In this document: positions 1-8,173 of the stretch, in pieces
Layout: every line of letters begins with the position of its first letter
Position numbering within the stretch: position 1 is the stretch's first letter
Assembly (NCBI GenBank): GCA_030682615.1
Contig: JAUXNY010000040.1
Coordinates: 1-36,526 of the forward strand
Reading direction: 5' to 3'
Length of the DNA stretch: 36,526 bases
DNA from: Candidatus Aquicultor sp.
GTDB taxonomy: Bacteria; Actinomycetota; Aquicultoria; Aquicultorales; Aquicultoraceae
The notes under the pieces: model-generated
The model's input: the letters and a program-made list of their open reading frames with translations, nothing else
What the model was told of the DNA's origin: nothing
Databases searched by the model: none
Made by a program: the position numbers and the translations under genes

Positions 1-1
1 A

Positions 2-463
2 GTATCGTCTCTTGCCAGAGGTCAGGAGTATGCCGCCGTGGGCGGACTCGATGCGACGGTCAAGATACTCAACCAGGTAGACCGCGGCACAGAGCGAGCG
101 ATTCTTGAGATTCTTGAGGACGAAAACCCGGAACTTGCCGATGAGATAAGGCGCAAGCTGTTTACGTTCGAGGACGTTATCAACCTCGAAGACCGTGCAA
201 TTCAGCGTGTTCTTCGCGAGGTCGAGACCAAGAGACTTGCGCTTGCTCTTAAGACTGCGAACGATGAGCTCAAAGAGAAAATGTTCGCCAACATGTCGCA
301 ACGAGCTGGAGAAATGCTCCGCGAAGATATGGAGTTTCTCGGTCCGGTTCGCCTGAAAGACGTGGAGCTCGCGCAGCAAGAGATAGTAAATACAGTCCGC
401 CGTCTGGAGGAAGATGGTGAGATCATCATAGCGCGTGGCGGAGAGGAAGAGATAGTTGTCTAG
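2..463 (+). CDS. fliG: Flagellar motor switch protein FliG, C-terminal part (5' end outside window)
   Basis: The reading frame is open from base 2, so the gene begins upstream; 153 C-terminal residues are visible. FliG is the C-ring protein that contacts the stator and turns its ion flux into torque. The visible part carries the middle-to-C-terminal FliG signature (GGLDATVKILNQVDRGTE, then DPELADEIRRKLFTFEDV) and the charged C-terminal torque domain (RAIQRVLREVETKRLALALK, then ARGGEEEIVV). The ORF track starts at base 38 only because that is the first usable start codon in the fragment; the frame continues before it. The stop overlaps the TTG start of fliH by 8 bases, which indicates translational coupling. 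Family identity is very clear. Confidence 0.96.
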   Translation, partial: VSSLARGQEYAAVGGLDATVKILNQVDRGTERAILEILEDENPELADEIRRKLFTFEDVINLEDRAIQRVLREVETKRLALALKTANDELKEKMFANMSQRAGEMLREDMEFLGPVRLKDVELAQQEIVNTVRRLEEDGEIIIARGGEEEIVV

Positions 464-1112
464 AATTATTCGCAACCGCGAAAGCGTAAAGAGCCTGAGT
501 TTTGACAAGCTGGCTTATGAGCCCGGTGCGTCCGGGCTTGGAGGGGGCCCCGAGGCTTTGGCCGATGCTCACGCGCAAGCGGCCGCTATTATAAAAAAAG
601 CTCAATCGGATGCGGTTGAAATCAAGAACCAGGCCGGCGAGGAGGGGCATCGTGGTGGCATGGAGAGGGCGGCGTTGCAGGTCGCCGAGACGGCTCAAGC
701 GATAATCGCACTAGCCCAAGAAGCCTCCGAGCAAAAATGGAAGGTTATTCATGGGGCAGAAGCAAATATCGTCGAGCTGGCGCTGAATATAGCAGAGAAG
801 CTCGTTGCTGAGCATGTCAAGCTTAATCCCGAGACCGTAACTAACATCGCGAAAAAAGCATTACTCTTGGCGGTGGAGCGGGAGCATATCGTGATACGGG
901 TCAACTCCGAGGACCTCGAGGTGATGAAGGAAGCGAAAGAAGATCTCATGTGCGCTATGGATGGGATTCAAAAAATAGAGTTGATCGCAGACCGCAGGAT
1001 AAGAAGGGGCGGATGTGTGATAGAGACTAATGCCGGTAATATCGACGCCGGAATCGAGTCTCAATTAAACGAGGTCAAGCAGTCCTTAAGGGGAGCAATC
1101 GACGTTGATTGA
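456..1112 (+). CDS. fliH: Flagellar assembly protein FliH (export ATPase regulator/stator)
   Basis: 218 residues. FliH forms the peripheral stalk of the flagellar type III export ATPase and binds FliI. The start is TTG at 456, inside the end of fliG, with the purine run gagaggaagaga just upstream. A long helical, Ala/Glu/Gln-rich N-terminal half (roughly residues 35-95) is followed by the FliH/HrpE C-terminal fold, with ALNIAEKLVAEHVKLNPE and the Gly-rich RRGGCVIETNAGNIDAGIESQL that is typical of FliH and of V/F-type ATPase stalk subunits. It overlaps fliI by 8 bases. Identity follows from sequence and from its place between fliG and fliI. Confidence 0.93.
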   Translation: MSRIIRNRESVKSLSFDKLAYEPGASGLGGGPEALADAHAQAAAIIKKAQSDAVEIKNQAGEEGHRGGMERAALQVAETAQAIIALAQEASEQKWKVIHGAEANIVELALNIAEKLVAEHVKLNPETVTNIAKKALLLAVEREHIVIRVNSEDLEVMKEAKEDLMCAMDGIQKIELIADRRIRRGGCVIETNAGNIDAGIESQLNEVKQSLRGAIDVD

Positions 1113-2448
1113 TTCGCAACACAGCAAACTAGATTTCGTCAGGCTACACGATGCTGTCAGGAGAATATCGGCGATAAAGCAGAATGGCCGGGTTACCCAG
1201 GTTGTAGGCCTTGTAATCGAATCGCAGGGGCCGCCTGCTCAGGTCGGCGAGCTCTGCTATTTGCACATATCCAGGAATCAGCCGCCGGTTGAGGCGGAAG
1301 TCGTCGGTTTTAAAGAAAATAGAGTGCTTCTCATGCCTCTTGGAGATATGAGTGGCATCAAGCCGGGATGCGAGGTGGTGGCGAGCGGCAAGTTTCTATC
1401 GGTAGGAGTCGGCAAGGCTCTCTTGGGCAGGGTCATGGATGGCTTAGGTAATCCTATTGACGATAAGGGTCTGATATTTCCCGAAAAAGAGTATCCGCTC
1501 CACAACCAACCCCCAAACCCGCTAAAGCGCGCGAGGATCAGTGAACCCCTCACGCTGGGAGTTAAGGCTCTGGATGGGGTTTTGACATGCGGCAGGGGGC
1601 AAAGAATCGGTATATTCGCCGGCAGTGGTGTCGGAAAAAGCACGCTCCTCGGCATGATCGCCAGAAATACGAATGCGGACGTCAATGTTATCGGGCTGAT
1701 TGGTGAGAGGGGCAGGGAGGTTCGCGACTTCATCGAAAAAGATTTAGGCGAGGAAGGCTTAGCGCGTTCGGTCGTGGTTGTGGCAACATCCGACAAGCCG
1801 GCGCTGATACGTCTCAAAGGTGCGTTCGCGGCAACGGCGATTGCCGAATATTTTAGAGACCAAGGCCTCGACGTGATGCTTATGATGGATTCTGTGACCA
1901 GGTTTGCTATGTCGCAGCGCGAAGTCGGGCTCGCAATCGGCGAGCCTCCGGCGACCCGTGGCTACACACCGTCTGTCTTCGCGCTCCTGCCGAAGTTGCT
2001 TGAGCGCTCAGGTACCGCTCAACACGGCACGATTACCGGGCTTTATACGGTTCTGGTCGAGGCGGATGACATGAATGAGCCTATTGCCGACGCAGTTCGA
2101 GGAATTCTCGACGGGCACATCGTCTTATCTCGAAGACTCGCTGCCCAAAATCATTATCCGGCGATCGATGTCTTGCAGAGCGTAAGCAGGGTAATGCCCG
2201 ATATCGTAAGCAGAGAACACATGGCAGGCTCAGGCCAGTTGCGCGACGTACTTGCCACACACAGGGAGGCCGAAGACCTCATCAATATCGGCGCCTATGT
2301 CAGTGGCAGCAATCCGCGAATAGACTACGCTATAGGTTTGATAGATCAGGCGAGAGCGTTCTTGAAACAAGATGTTGAAGAAGCGCTTCCCTTTAACGAT
2401 ACGGTAGCTGAGCTACTGGAAATATTTGTCGAGCAACAAGAGTTCTAA
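1105..2448 (+). CDS. fliI: Flagellum-specific export ATPase FliI
   Basis: 447 residues, the usual length for FliI. It is the hexameric cytoplasmic ATPase that energises export of rod, hook and filament subunits through the flagellar type III system. The Walker A motif GSGVGKS lies at about residues 173-179 and the Walker B region is LDVMLMMDSVTRFA. Conserved LLGRVMDGLGNPID and SREVG-like ATPase segments (SQREVGLAIGEPPATRGYTPSVF) are intact. Translation starts at TTG 1105, overlapping the fliH stop, with aaggggag as ribosome binding site. No substitutions in the catalytic motifs are visible. Confidence 0.97.
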   Translation: MIDSQHSKLDFVRLHDAVRRISAIKQNGRVTQVVGLVIESQGPPAQVGELCYLHISRNQPPVEAEVVGFKENRVLLMPLGDMSGIKPGCEVVASGKFLSVGVGKALLGRVMDGLGNPIDDKGLIFPEKEYPLHNQPPNPLKRARISEPLTLGVKALDGVLTCGRGQRIGIFAGSGVGKSTLLGMIARNTNADVNVIGLIGERGREVRDFIEKDLGEEGLARSVVVVATSDKPALIRLKGAFAATAIAEYFRDQGLDVMLMMDSVTRFAMSQREVGLAIGEPPATRGYTPSVFALLPKLLERSGTAQHGTITGLYTVLVEADDMNEPIADAVRGILDGHIVLSRRLAAQNHYPAIDVLQSVSRVMPDIVSREHMAGSGQLRDVLATHREAEDLINIGAYVSGSNPRIDYAIGLIDQARAFLKQDVEEALPFNDTVAELLEIFVEQQEF

Positions 2449-2456
2449 GGAACATT

Positions 2457-2936
2457 ATGAATAGATTTGTCTTTAAGTTAAAGTCGGTTCTTCATCATCG
2501 ACAGAAGAAGGAAGATCTGGTGAAGAAGGAGTTGGCTGAGGTCAAGCGGTTGTATGAGTTTGAAAAAGAGCGTTTGACGCAGCTCAACGTTCGCTTTGCC
2601 GACTCACATAAAGCTCTACGCGAAAAGCAAAAATCCGCCTTAGATGCGACCGAGATATCGATGCATGCAAAATTCATAGAACGATTAGAGCGTCAGATAG
2701 AGGTCCAATTATCCCGGGTGGCAAGCCTTGCGACTGAGGTCAGAAAAGTCCAAGAGCGCTTACTCGAGGCCGCGAAAGATCGGAAGGTCTTAGAGAAGCT
2801 AGAGGAAAAACAGCTTAGTGAGTATAAGTTGGAGGCCGAACGAGTCGAGCAGGGTATAATCGATGAGATTGCGACAGTGCGCCACAATAGGGACGATGGG
2901 AATCCGCTAAGGAGGAATCATGCCGAGCAATCTTGA
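2457..2936 (+). CDS. fliJ: Flagellar protein FliJ (export chaperone/central stalk)
   Basis: 159 residues, almost entirely predicted coiled coil and rich in Lys, Glu, Arg and Leu (for example [35 protein letters not shown]). FliJ is the central-stalk-like coiled coil that links FliI to the export gate protein FlhA and escorts export chaperones. Sequence alone shows only a coiled coil with the FliJ-like N-terminal pattern. The position directly after fliI, 8 bases downstream, fixes the assignment. It starts with ATG and its 3' end overlaps the transglycosylase gene by 17 bases. Confidence 0.88.
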   Translation: MNRFVFKLKSVLHHRQKKEDLVKKELAEVKRLYEFEKERLTQLNVRFADSHKALREKQKSALDATEISMHAKFIERLERQIEVQLSRVASLATEVRKVQERLLEAAKDRKVLEKLEEKQLSEYKLEAERVEQGIIDEIATVRHNRDDGNPLRRNHAEQS

Positions 2937-3579
2937 GCGTGTCGTCTCGCGCATTTACGAGATACAAAATCGTCTAAGCGTTTTTACGCCGTCTCAACAA
3001 AAAGCGTCTGAGACTAGCGAAGGGTTAGCCTTGGGTGCGGTCGCAGGTGTTTTGGAGTCCGATGCCGAACAAACGTCGGCTTTCTCGCAAGTCCTTGATA
3101 CCGCTCGGCAGTTGCAGCCTGAGACAAAACGTGCCGCGTCAAGTGATGAGGGCACAAGTCGGGCGGGAAGTGCCAAAGGAAAGGGCTACAGCGCTTTCAG
3201 CGGCCTTATCGAAGCGGCTTCCGGCAGGTATAAGCTCGACGCTGAACTTATACAGGCAGTCATAGAAGCCGAGTCCGGCTTTAATGAGCGAGCTAAGTCA
3301 CCGGCGGGAGCAATGGGTTTGATGCAGTTGATGCCGGCGACCGCGCGGTCTTTGGGAGTAGAGGACGCGCTAGACGCCTCGCAAAACATCGATGGCGGAA
3401 GCCGTTATTTAAAAATGATGCTGGACCGATTCGGCACGGTCGAGCTTGCACTTGCGGCATATAACGCAGGCCCTGGGAATGTGCGAAAGTTCGGCGGGAT
3501 ACCGCCGTTTAAGGAAACGCAGGCCTATGTGGAGAAAGTCACGCGACGCTGGAGAGAGCTTAAGGGGTTGAGCGGATGA
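2920..3579 (+). CDS. Flagellar-operon lytic transglycosylase (SLT domain)
   Basis: 219 residues. The C-terminal half is a goose-type/Slt70 lytic transglycosylase domain: [30 protein letters not shown] carries the catalytic Glu at residue 118, and [12 protein letters not shown] is the conserved second motif. Such enzymes cleave the MurNAc-GlcNAc bond of peptidoglycan. In a flagellar operon the likely job is to open the wall for the rod, as FlgJ does in proteobacteria (inference). The first 85 residues are polar and low in complexity, and I see no signal peptide or membrane segment, so export could go through the flagellar channel. The ATG has a strong taaggagga site and lies inside the fliJ end. 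Confidence 0.92.
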   Translation: MPSNLERVVSRIYEIQNRLSVFTPSQQKASETSEGLALGAVAGVLESDAEQTSAFSQVLDTARQLQPETKRAASSDEGTSRAGSAKGKGYSAFSGLIEAASGRYKLDAELIQAVIEAESGFNERAKSPAGAMGLMQLMPATARSLGVEDALDASQNIDGGSRYLKMMLDRFGTVELALAAYNAGPGNVRKFGGIPPFKETQAYVEKVTRRWRELKGLSG

Positions 3580-4055
3580 GCGCTGACAAAAAGAAGAAAG
3601 GCGGAGCTACGCTCAGCATTATCTTGATATTGGTATATGCCGTAGTCCTACTTGGCTCGCTTAAATACACCGGCGTAATAAAATTTCCGGCCAAGAAAAA
3701 GACTAATGTTGCGAAGGAAGAAACCGATAAAAAGGATAAGAGTGGGTCGACTACAACGACCACAGCAGCGGGAACCGGATCCGAAACAACGACGACAACG
3801 ACGACGATATTAACGACAACGACGACGTCTGAGGATCCAGCAGCGGGGGAAGACCAAAGTACGGACAAGCTTAAAAGACTGGTGAAGATCTACGAAGCTA
3901 TGGACTCCGGCCAAGCGGCCATTATTATGTCCAAGCTTACCGACAGTGAAGCTGTGTCCATATTAAGCGTGATGGACGAGGAGATAGCCGCCGAAGTGCT
4001 GTCTGCCATGGATACGGATCGCGCTGCCACTCTTAGCAAGAAACTCGGCCTATAG
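3576..4055 (+). CDS. MotE/YlxF-like protein: membrane anchor, Thr-rich linker, MgtE_N-type helical domain
   Basis: 159 residues. One N-terminal transmembrane segment (about residues 11-31, [20 protein letters not shown]) is followed by a Lys-rich stretch, a linker with 18 threonines in 26 residues, and a C-terminal helical repeat ([43 protein letters not shown]). That repeat resembles the MgtE N-terminal domain found in flagellar proteins of the MotE/YlxF type. Known relatives sit between fliJ and fliK in Gram-positive flagellar operons and are linked to stator or assembly functions. The exact role here is inferred. ATG overlaps the previous stop as ATGA. Confidence 0.75.
   Translation: MSADKKKKGGATLSIILILVYAVVLLGSLKYTGVIKFPAKKKTNVAKEETDKKDKSGSTTTTTAAGTGSETTTTTTTILTTTTTSEDPAAGEDQSTDKLKRLVKIYEAMDSGQAAIIMSKLTDSEAVSILSVMDEEIAAEVLSAMDTDRAATLSKKLGL
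3750..3827 (+). repeat. ACN-triplet low-complexity tract encoding the Thr-rich linker
   Basis: Twenty-six codons, 18 of them threonine (mostly ACG and ACA), arranged as runs of 5, 7 and 5 with short interruptions. The tract lies within the MotE-like gene and joins its membrane anchor to its helical domain. A triplet-rich tract of this kind is likely to vary in length between strains through slippage, always in frame (inference). Confidence 0.85.
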
Positions 4056-4090
4056 CTGTTTGGCCGATTTCGCTGAAGGGAGGTGAAAAT

Positions 4091-5758
4091 ATGAACATAG
4101 CTCAGCTTCTTATCTCTGGCTCGATTCAGAGCCAGTCATCCACGCAGGCACAAGGAACGGACTTGAAAGAGGCCACTCTAGATTTTGAGGGTCTGCTCGC
4201 CGGTATGATCTCCGAGAACATGAACGCGACAAGTTCAATCCCGGCCGAAGCAGAAGCCGGCGTGCTCGGTAATACCCCGACATGTTTACTCTCCGACCAA
4301 AAGATGAGCGAGGAACAACTTTTAGCGATGCTTCAGGAAGTGGGAGATGCATTGACTGCTCTCTGCGACAAGCTGGAGGAGATAATGACATCGTTGCTTG
4401 GCGGACAGAAGATCGAGCCTCAGATTGAAGGACTCAAAGGCGCAATCACCGATTCGATATCCAAGCTTAGCGAAAGCCCGGAGAAGATGCAGGGAAATCA
4501 TCTTGTTCTGAAAGCCCTGCTAAACCTCAAGGATGTCGTCAATGGCGAAGGAGCACAGAGTGTACTCGAGGAGTCTGTTGAAACCCTTCCGGAGCCGTTA
4601 AGGCTCAAGCTCAAGCTAAATCTCCATCTGAAAGATGCGGCAAAGACAGGCTCGGCTCAAGGCTCTGAAGCGGATACGCTGCGCTTCAAGCTTATTGCGC
4701 ATGTGATTAATGCGGACCAGGCCCAGGTGGATAAAGCAGGCGTATCTAACTCACACGCTAACATGGTTACCACGCTGCGGGGTTTAGGCAATATCAACGC
4801 GAAAATGATGCACGCCGCACCCGCCGCTATCAAAAACGATGCGGCACGGCCTCTAGTTGAGAGTCAGATGCCGATAGTTAGTTCTGCGCTTGACGGTATG
4901 GTAAATGACAACGAGGGATTAGTAGCGGATGGCTTGAAGTCGATGATTGCTAACAAACCTACAGTATCCTCTAATGCGAGCGAGAACGCGCAAAATCCGG
5001 TTCGCGCTCAGCAAAGCGGAGTAAATGATGCGATAACGGCCGTGATCGACAACGATACGCTTGTCCCGCCGGAGACCATATCCGTGAAAGAGGGCCGTAG
5101 AGTAGAGGATACGAGTACGACCAAGGCTCAGATAGAAGATACGGCGCTTGTCGAGGTCGCCGGATCGGAGGTCGAAGAGGGTCGAAGTGAGACCGGTGCG
5201 TCACACGACTCACCCAGCGAAACGAACCTTCAAGTCAACGGCTCGGTAGCCGAGCGAAACTCAAGCGTTTCCAAGGGCAGTTTTGCTCAGCACATGGCAA
5301 ATAATGCGGAGTCGGCAAAGGCAGGCGCAGCCGATCCTCATGGCGTTATGCGCCAAGTAAGCGATAGTTTCGTCGAGAAATTCGACTTTCTTCTCTCCGC
5401 AGGCAGGGGTGAGGCCAAAATCCAGCTTCATCCCAAGCATCTAGGTGAACTCAGGATACATCTACTCGTGGAAAACGGTTCGATGAAGGCGGTTCTCGAC
5501 GCGTCATCACACCAGGTAAAAGAATTGCTCGAGGCAAATTTGCAGAGCCTTAAGCAATCTCTGGAGAGCCAGGGTATTCAAGTCAGCAGGTTCGATGTAT
5601 CCGTAGGGCAACAGCAAGGTCGCGGCGGACAGGGTTCCTACAGAAACCGTGCCGATACGCCGGCGGAGAACGGGTTTGCGAATGTCGAAGGCGAAGTACC
5701 AAACATCAAGGCCGGCAGCAATATCGAAGGCAACATGATCTTAAATTTGCTGGCATAG
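4091..5758 (+). CDS. fliK: Flagellar hook-length control protein FliK
   Basis: 555 residues. FliK is exported during hook assembly, measures hook length and switches the export gate to late substrates. The N-terminal 430 residues are variable, polar and probably extended. The C-terminal Flg_hook domain is clear at about residues 435-520: AGRGEAKIQLHPKHLGELRIHLLVENGSMKAVLDAS followed by LKQSLESQGIQVSRFDVSVG. An excellent ribosome binding site (gggaggtga) precedes the ATG. Its position before flgD and flgE matches the family. The length is at the long side for FliK. Confidence 0.93.
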   Translation: MNIAQLLISGSIQSQSSTQAQGTDLKEATLDFEGLLAGMISENMNATSSIPAEAEAGVLGNTPTCLLSDQKMSEEQLLAMLQEVGDALTALCDKLEEIMTSLLGGQKIEPQIEGLKGAITDSISKLSESPEKMQGNHLVLKALLNLKDVVNGEGAQSVLEESVETLPEPLRLKLKLNLHLKDAAKTGSAQGSEADTLRFKLIAHVINADQAQVDKAGVSNSHANMVTTLRGLGNINAKMMHAAPAAIKNDAARPLVESQMPIVSSALDGMVNDNEGLVADGLKSMIANKPTVSSNASENAQNPVRAQQSGVNDAITAVIDNDTLVPPETISVKEGRRVEDTSTTKAQIEDTALVEVAGSEVEEGRSETGASHDSPSETNLQVNGSVAERNSSVSKGSFAQHMANNAESAKAGAADPHGVMRQVSDSFVEKFDFLLSAGRGEAKIQLHPKHLGELRIHLLVENGSMKAVLDASSHQVKELLEANLQSLKQSLESQGIQVSRFDVSVGQQQGRGGQGSYRNRADTPAENGFANVEGEVPNIKAGSNIEGNMILNLLA

Positions 5759-5770
5759 GAGGCGATTATT

Positions 5771-6265
5771 ATGGCGGTAGGCGCAGTCTACCAGGCTAGC
5801 TCGACAGGCGTCGAGAGCGGCCAGAACAAGACGACGACGCTCGGCGACGGGCTCGGCAAAGACAGCTTCTTGAAGCTTCTGATAACCCAGATGCAGCATC
5901 AAGACCCGCTTGAGCCGGTCAAAGACACCGAGTATATCGCGCAGCTTGCTCAATTTAACTCACTCGAGCAAATGCAGAACTTGAACGACAAGTTCGACAA
6001 GATGCTTAAATGGTCGCAGATGACCCAGGCAAGCAGCTTGATAGGCAAGGAAGTGGATGGCGTCACGCTAGACGGTACCATATCTGGAGCCGTCAAGGAG
6101 GTTCGCTATGTTGAGGGTGAGCCGAAGCTCGTAGTCGGGAAGACGCAATTAAGCCTGAGCGAGATTGCCAGAATCTACGAGAAAGCGGCCCAGGTGCCGA
6201 TAGCTAACACTAGTGCCAATTACGAGAAAGCGGACGAGCTGCCGATAACCGATACTAGTGCCTAA
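5771..6265 (+). CDS. flgD: Flagellar hook cap (hook scaffolding) protein FlgD
   Basis: 164 residues. FlgD caps the growing hook and helps FlgE polymerise. The conserved N-terminal FlgD motif is intact: LGKDSFLKLLITQMQHQDPLEPVKDTEYIAQLAQFNSLEQM at about residues 28-70. The C-terminal beta domain is short (VDGVTLDGTISGAVKEVRYVEGEPKLVVG). The last 30 residues consist of two near-identical 15-residue units beginning YEKA. Spacing to fliK is 12 bases, with taggaggcg as binding site. The C-terminal repeat is odd for FlgD and is described separately. Confidence 0.94.
   Translation: MAVGAVYQASSTGVESGQNKTTTLGDGLGKDSFLKLLITQMQHQDPLEPVKDTEYIAQLAQFNSLEQMQNLNDKFDKMLKWSQMTQASSLIGKEVDGVTLDGTISGAVKEVRYVEGEPKLVVGKTQLSLSEIARIYEKAAQVPIANTSANYEKADELPITDTSA
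6176..6265 (+). repeat. 45-bp tandem duplication at the 3' end of flgD
   Basis: Bases 6176-6220 and 6221-6265 are the same 45-base unit with a few differences. Both begin tacgagaaagcgg and contain actagtgcc near the end. The final codon of the first copy is AAT and that of the second is TAA, so the stop codon lies inside the second copy. The encoded units are YEKAAQVPIANTSAN and YEKADELPITDTSA. Confidence 0.93.
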
Positions 6266-6307
6266 TAACTAGAAAAGTTTTGAGTATTTAGAGAAAGGAG
6301 GTTATAC

Positions 6308-6697
6308 GTGACAGACAAGATTTTCGTGCACCAGCAACCTATACGGCCGATAGAGCGGATAGAAGGAGATAAAAAGCAGGTCAAAAAGACTGCGGCCACC
6401 CAAGGACCGTCTTTTAAAGACGTTCTGACACAAGAAATCGGCAATGAACTCAAGTTCTCGGCCCATGCTAAGGCCAGGTTGGAAGCGCGAAATATCAAGC
6501 TGACCGAGTCACAGTTAAGCCGGCTTCATACCGGTGTAGACAAGGCGGCGAGCAAAGGCGCGCGTGAGTCGCTCGTGCTCGTCGATGATGTAGCTCTCGT
6601 GGTGAGCATAAAGAACAAAACCGTTATCACAGCGGTCGATGATAAGAACTTGAAGGAAAACGTGTTCACAAACATCGATAGCGCCGTGATTATGTAG
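6308..6697 (+). CDS. Flagellar operon protein of the TIGR02530 (flg_new) family
   Basis: 129 residues starting at GTG, with gaaaggagg upstream. The second half (FSAHAKARLEARNIKLTESQLSRLHTGVDKAASKGARESLVLVDDVALVVSIKNKTVITAV) matches my recollection of TIGR02530, a small cytosolic protein encoded between flgD and flgE in many Gram-positive and deep-branching flagellated bacteria. Its molecular function is not established; a hook-assembly or export-accessory role is a guess from position. No membrane segment or signal peptide is visible. The N-terminal 40 residues are Lys-rich and probably disordered. Confidence 0.85.
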   Translation: MTDKIFVHQQPIRPIERIEGDKKQVKKTAATQGPSFKDVLTQEIGNELKFSAHAKARLEARNIKLTESQLSRLHTGVDKAASKGARESLVLVDDVALVVSIKNKTVITAVDDKNLKENVFTNIDSAVIM

Positions 6698-6706
6698 GTT
6701 ATTTTT

Positions 6707-6805
6707 GAACTGGACCTCTCTGAGGAAGTTCGTAGTCGCCGATTGACAGAGGCGGCTAATCGAGGCCAGTTCACCACGGGCGAGATTATTAAACGACTAC
6801 GGATT
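6707..6805 (+). promoter_or_regulatory. Structured leader upstream of flgE with competing RNA pairings
   Basis: Three helices can be drawn. An outer stem pairs gaactggacctc (6707-6718) with gaggccagttc (6762-6772), with one bulge. Inside it, tagtcgcc (6733-6740) pairs with ggcggcta (6751-6758). Alternatively cgtagtcg (6731-6738) pairs with cgactacg (6794-6801), extendable with wobbles to 6727-6738 with 6794-6805. The last pairing excludes the inner hairpin, crosses the outer stem (a pseudoknot if both form) and ends five bases before the flgE ribosome binding site ggagg (6811-6815). I recognise no known riboswitch class. Function is inferred only from geometry. Confidence 0.5.
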
Positions 6806-6825
6806 ATTTAGGAGGTAGATGCGCT

Positions 6826-8094
6826 ATGATGCGCTCAATGTTTAGTGCAGTATCAGGTTTACGTAACCACCAGGCCCGCATGGATGTCATAGGTAACAAC
6901 ATCGCTAACGTCAACACAGTCGGCTTTAAGTCGAGCCGTGTTACGTTCCAGGATATGGTCTACGAGTTGACCAGAGCGGCAAGTGCCCCATCAGAAGGCC
7001 TCGGCGGCTCTAACGCACATCAGGTCGGACTTGGCATGATGGTCCGCTCTGTCGATACGCTTATGACCCAGGGTTCTCTCGAGTCGACGGGAAAATCAAC
7101 CGACCTGGCCATCCAGGGCGAGGGCTTCTTTGTTCTCGACACCGGGCAGGGTAAGGTATTCAGTAGGGTCGGTGCGTTCGATGTCAACTTGAAGAAAGAC
7201 CTTGTCGACCCCGCGACCGGTTACTATGTCATGGGCTGGGAGGCCGGCAACAACGCGGCGAAACCTGGTGTGATCGACCCGAGCATGAGTCCGACGCATA
7301 TCAATGTTCCGATGGGGCAGTTGATGTTGGCGAAAGGCACTAACAATGTCACTTTTACCGGTAACTTGGACGCGGATGAGGCTACCGGATATGTCGCGAA
7401 CGCAACGGTTCAGGTATACGACAGCCAGGGCACTGCGCATAATCTGACGTTTGCTTTTACTAAGCAGGCTGCAGCAAATACCTGGAACTATGCGATTACG
7501 ACAGTTGCACCGACAGGGATTACCAGCGGCGGCTCGGGAACACTTATATTCAACCCCGACGGCTCAATCGATACCGAGACCGTAATCGACCCTGAAACCT
7601 CGACGATTCCTGCGCTTGTGGTCGCTCCGGGAAACGGTGCCAATCCAGTCAGCGTCACTCTCGACTTCGCACGCTCCATCCAGTTCGCGTCTGATAAGTC
7701 TGACATCCGTGCACAGTACCAAGACGGCTTCCCGATGGGTGTTCTCGAGAACTTCTTCATCGGCGTCGACGGCGTTATTACCGGCACCTTCACCAATGGT
7801 ATGAACCAGGAACTAGGCAGGATTGCGCTGGGTGTCTTCGGAAACCCGGCCGGTCTTTTGAAAGCAGGCGCTAACGCGTTTAAGCAGTCGAATAACTCTG
7901 GTGAGCTTCAATATGGTGTTCCGGCTACCGGTGCTAACGGAACGCTCGTCTCCGGAGCACTCGAGATGTCAAATGTCGACCTCTCACGGGAGTTTACGAA
8001 CATGATCATCACCCAGCGTGGCTTCCAAGCGAACTCGCGAATCATCAGCACTTCTGATGAGATGTTGCAGGAGTTGGTCAATCTTAAGCGGTAG
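6826..8094 (+). CDS. flgE: Flagellar hook protein FlgE
   Basis: 422 residues. FlgE is the subunit of the universal-joint hook and is exported through the flagellar channel. The N-terminal rod/hook signature MFSAVSGLRNHQARMDVIGNNIANVNTVGFKSSRVTFQDM is complete. STDLAIQGEGFFVLDTGQG follows, and the C-terminus has SNVDLSREFTNMIITQRGFQANSRIISTSDEMLQELVNLKR. The start is ATG 6826, ten bases after ggagg; ATG 6829 is a possible alternative. The length is typical of FlgE rather than FlgG. The gene is followed by a strong terminator, so it ends the first flagellar transcript. Confidence 0.96.
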   Translation: MMRSMFSAVSGLRNHQARMDVIGNNIANVNTVGFKSSRVTFQDMVYELTRAASAPSEGLGGSNAHQVGLGMMVRSVDTLMTQGSLESTGKSTDLAIQGEGFFVLDTGQGKVFSRVGAFDVNLKKDLVDPATGYYVMGWEAGNNAAKPGVIDPSMSPTHINVPMGQLMLAKGTNNVTFTGNLDADEATGYVANATVQVYDSQGTAHNLTFAFTKQAAANTWNYAITTVAPTGITSGGSGTLIFNPDGSIDTETVIDPETSTIPALVVAPGNGANPVSVTLDFARSIQFASDKSDIRAQYQDGFPMGVLENFFIGVDGVITGTFTNGMNQELGRIALGVFGNPAGLLKAGANAFKQSNNSGELQYGVPATGANGTLVSGALEMSNVDLSREFTNMIITQRGFQANSRIISTSDEMLQELVNLKR

Positions 8095-8142
8095 TTTCTA
8101 ACGATTAAATAGACCGCAAATTAGCAGCATAATATCACTGTG

Positions 8143-8170
8143 GAAGGGCGGCATTGCCGCCCTTCTATTT
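8143..8170 (+). terminator. Rho-independent terminator after flgE
   Basis: gaagggcggc and gccgcccttc form a perfect 10-base-pair stem with a three-base loop, followed by tatttta. It sits 48 bases after the flgE stop and closes the fliG-to-flgE unit. Confidence 0.92.
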
Positions 8171-8173
8171 TAC

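Noticed and set aside
6241-6248. GCCGATAA inside the flgD 3' repeat as a sigma-28 promoter
   Set aside because: No TAAA-like element about 15 bases upstream, and the sequence is explained by the coding repeat.
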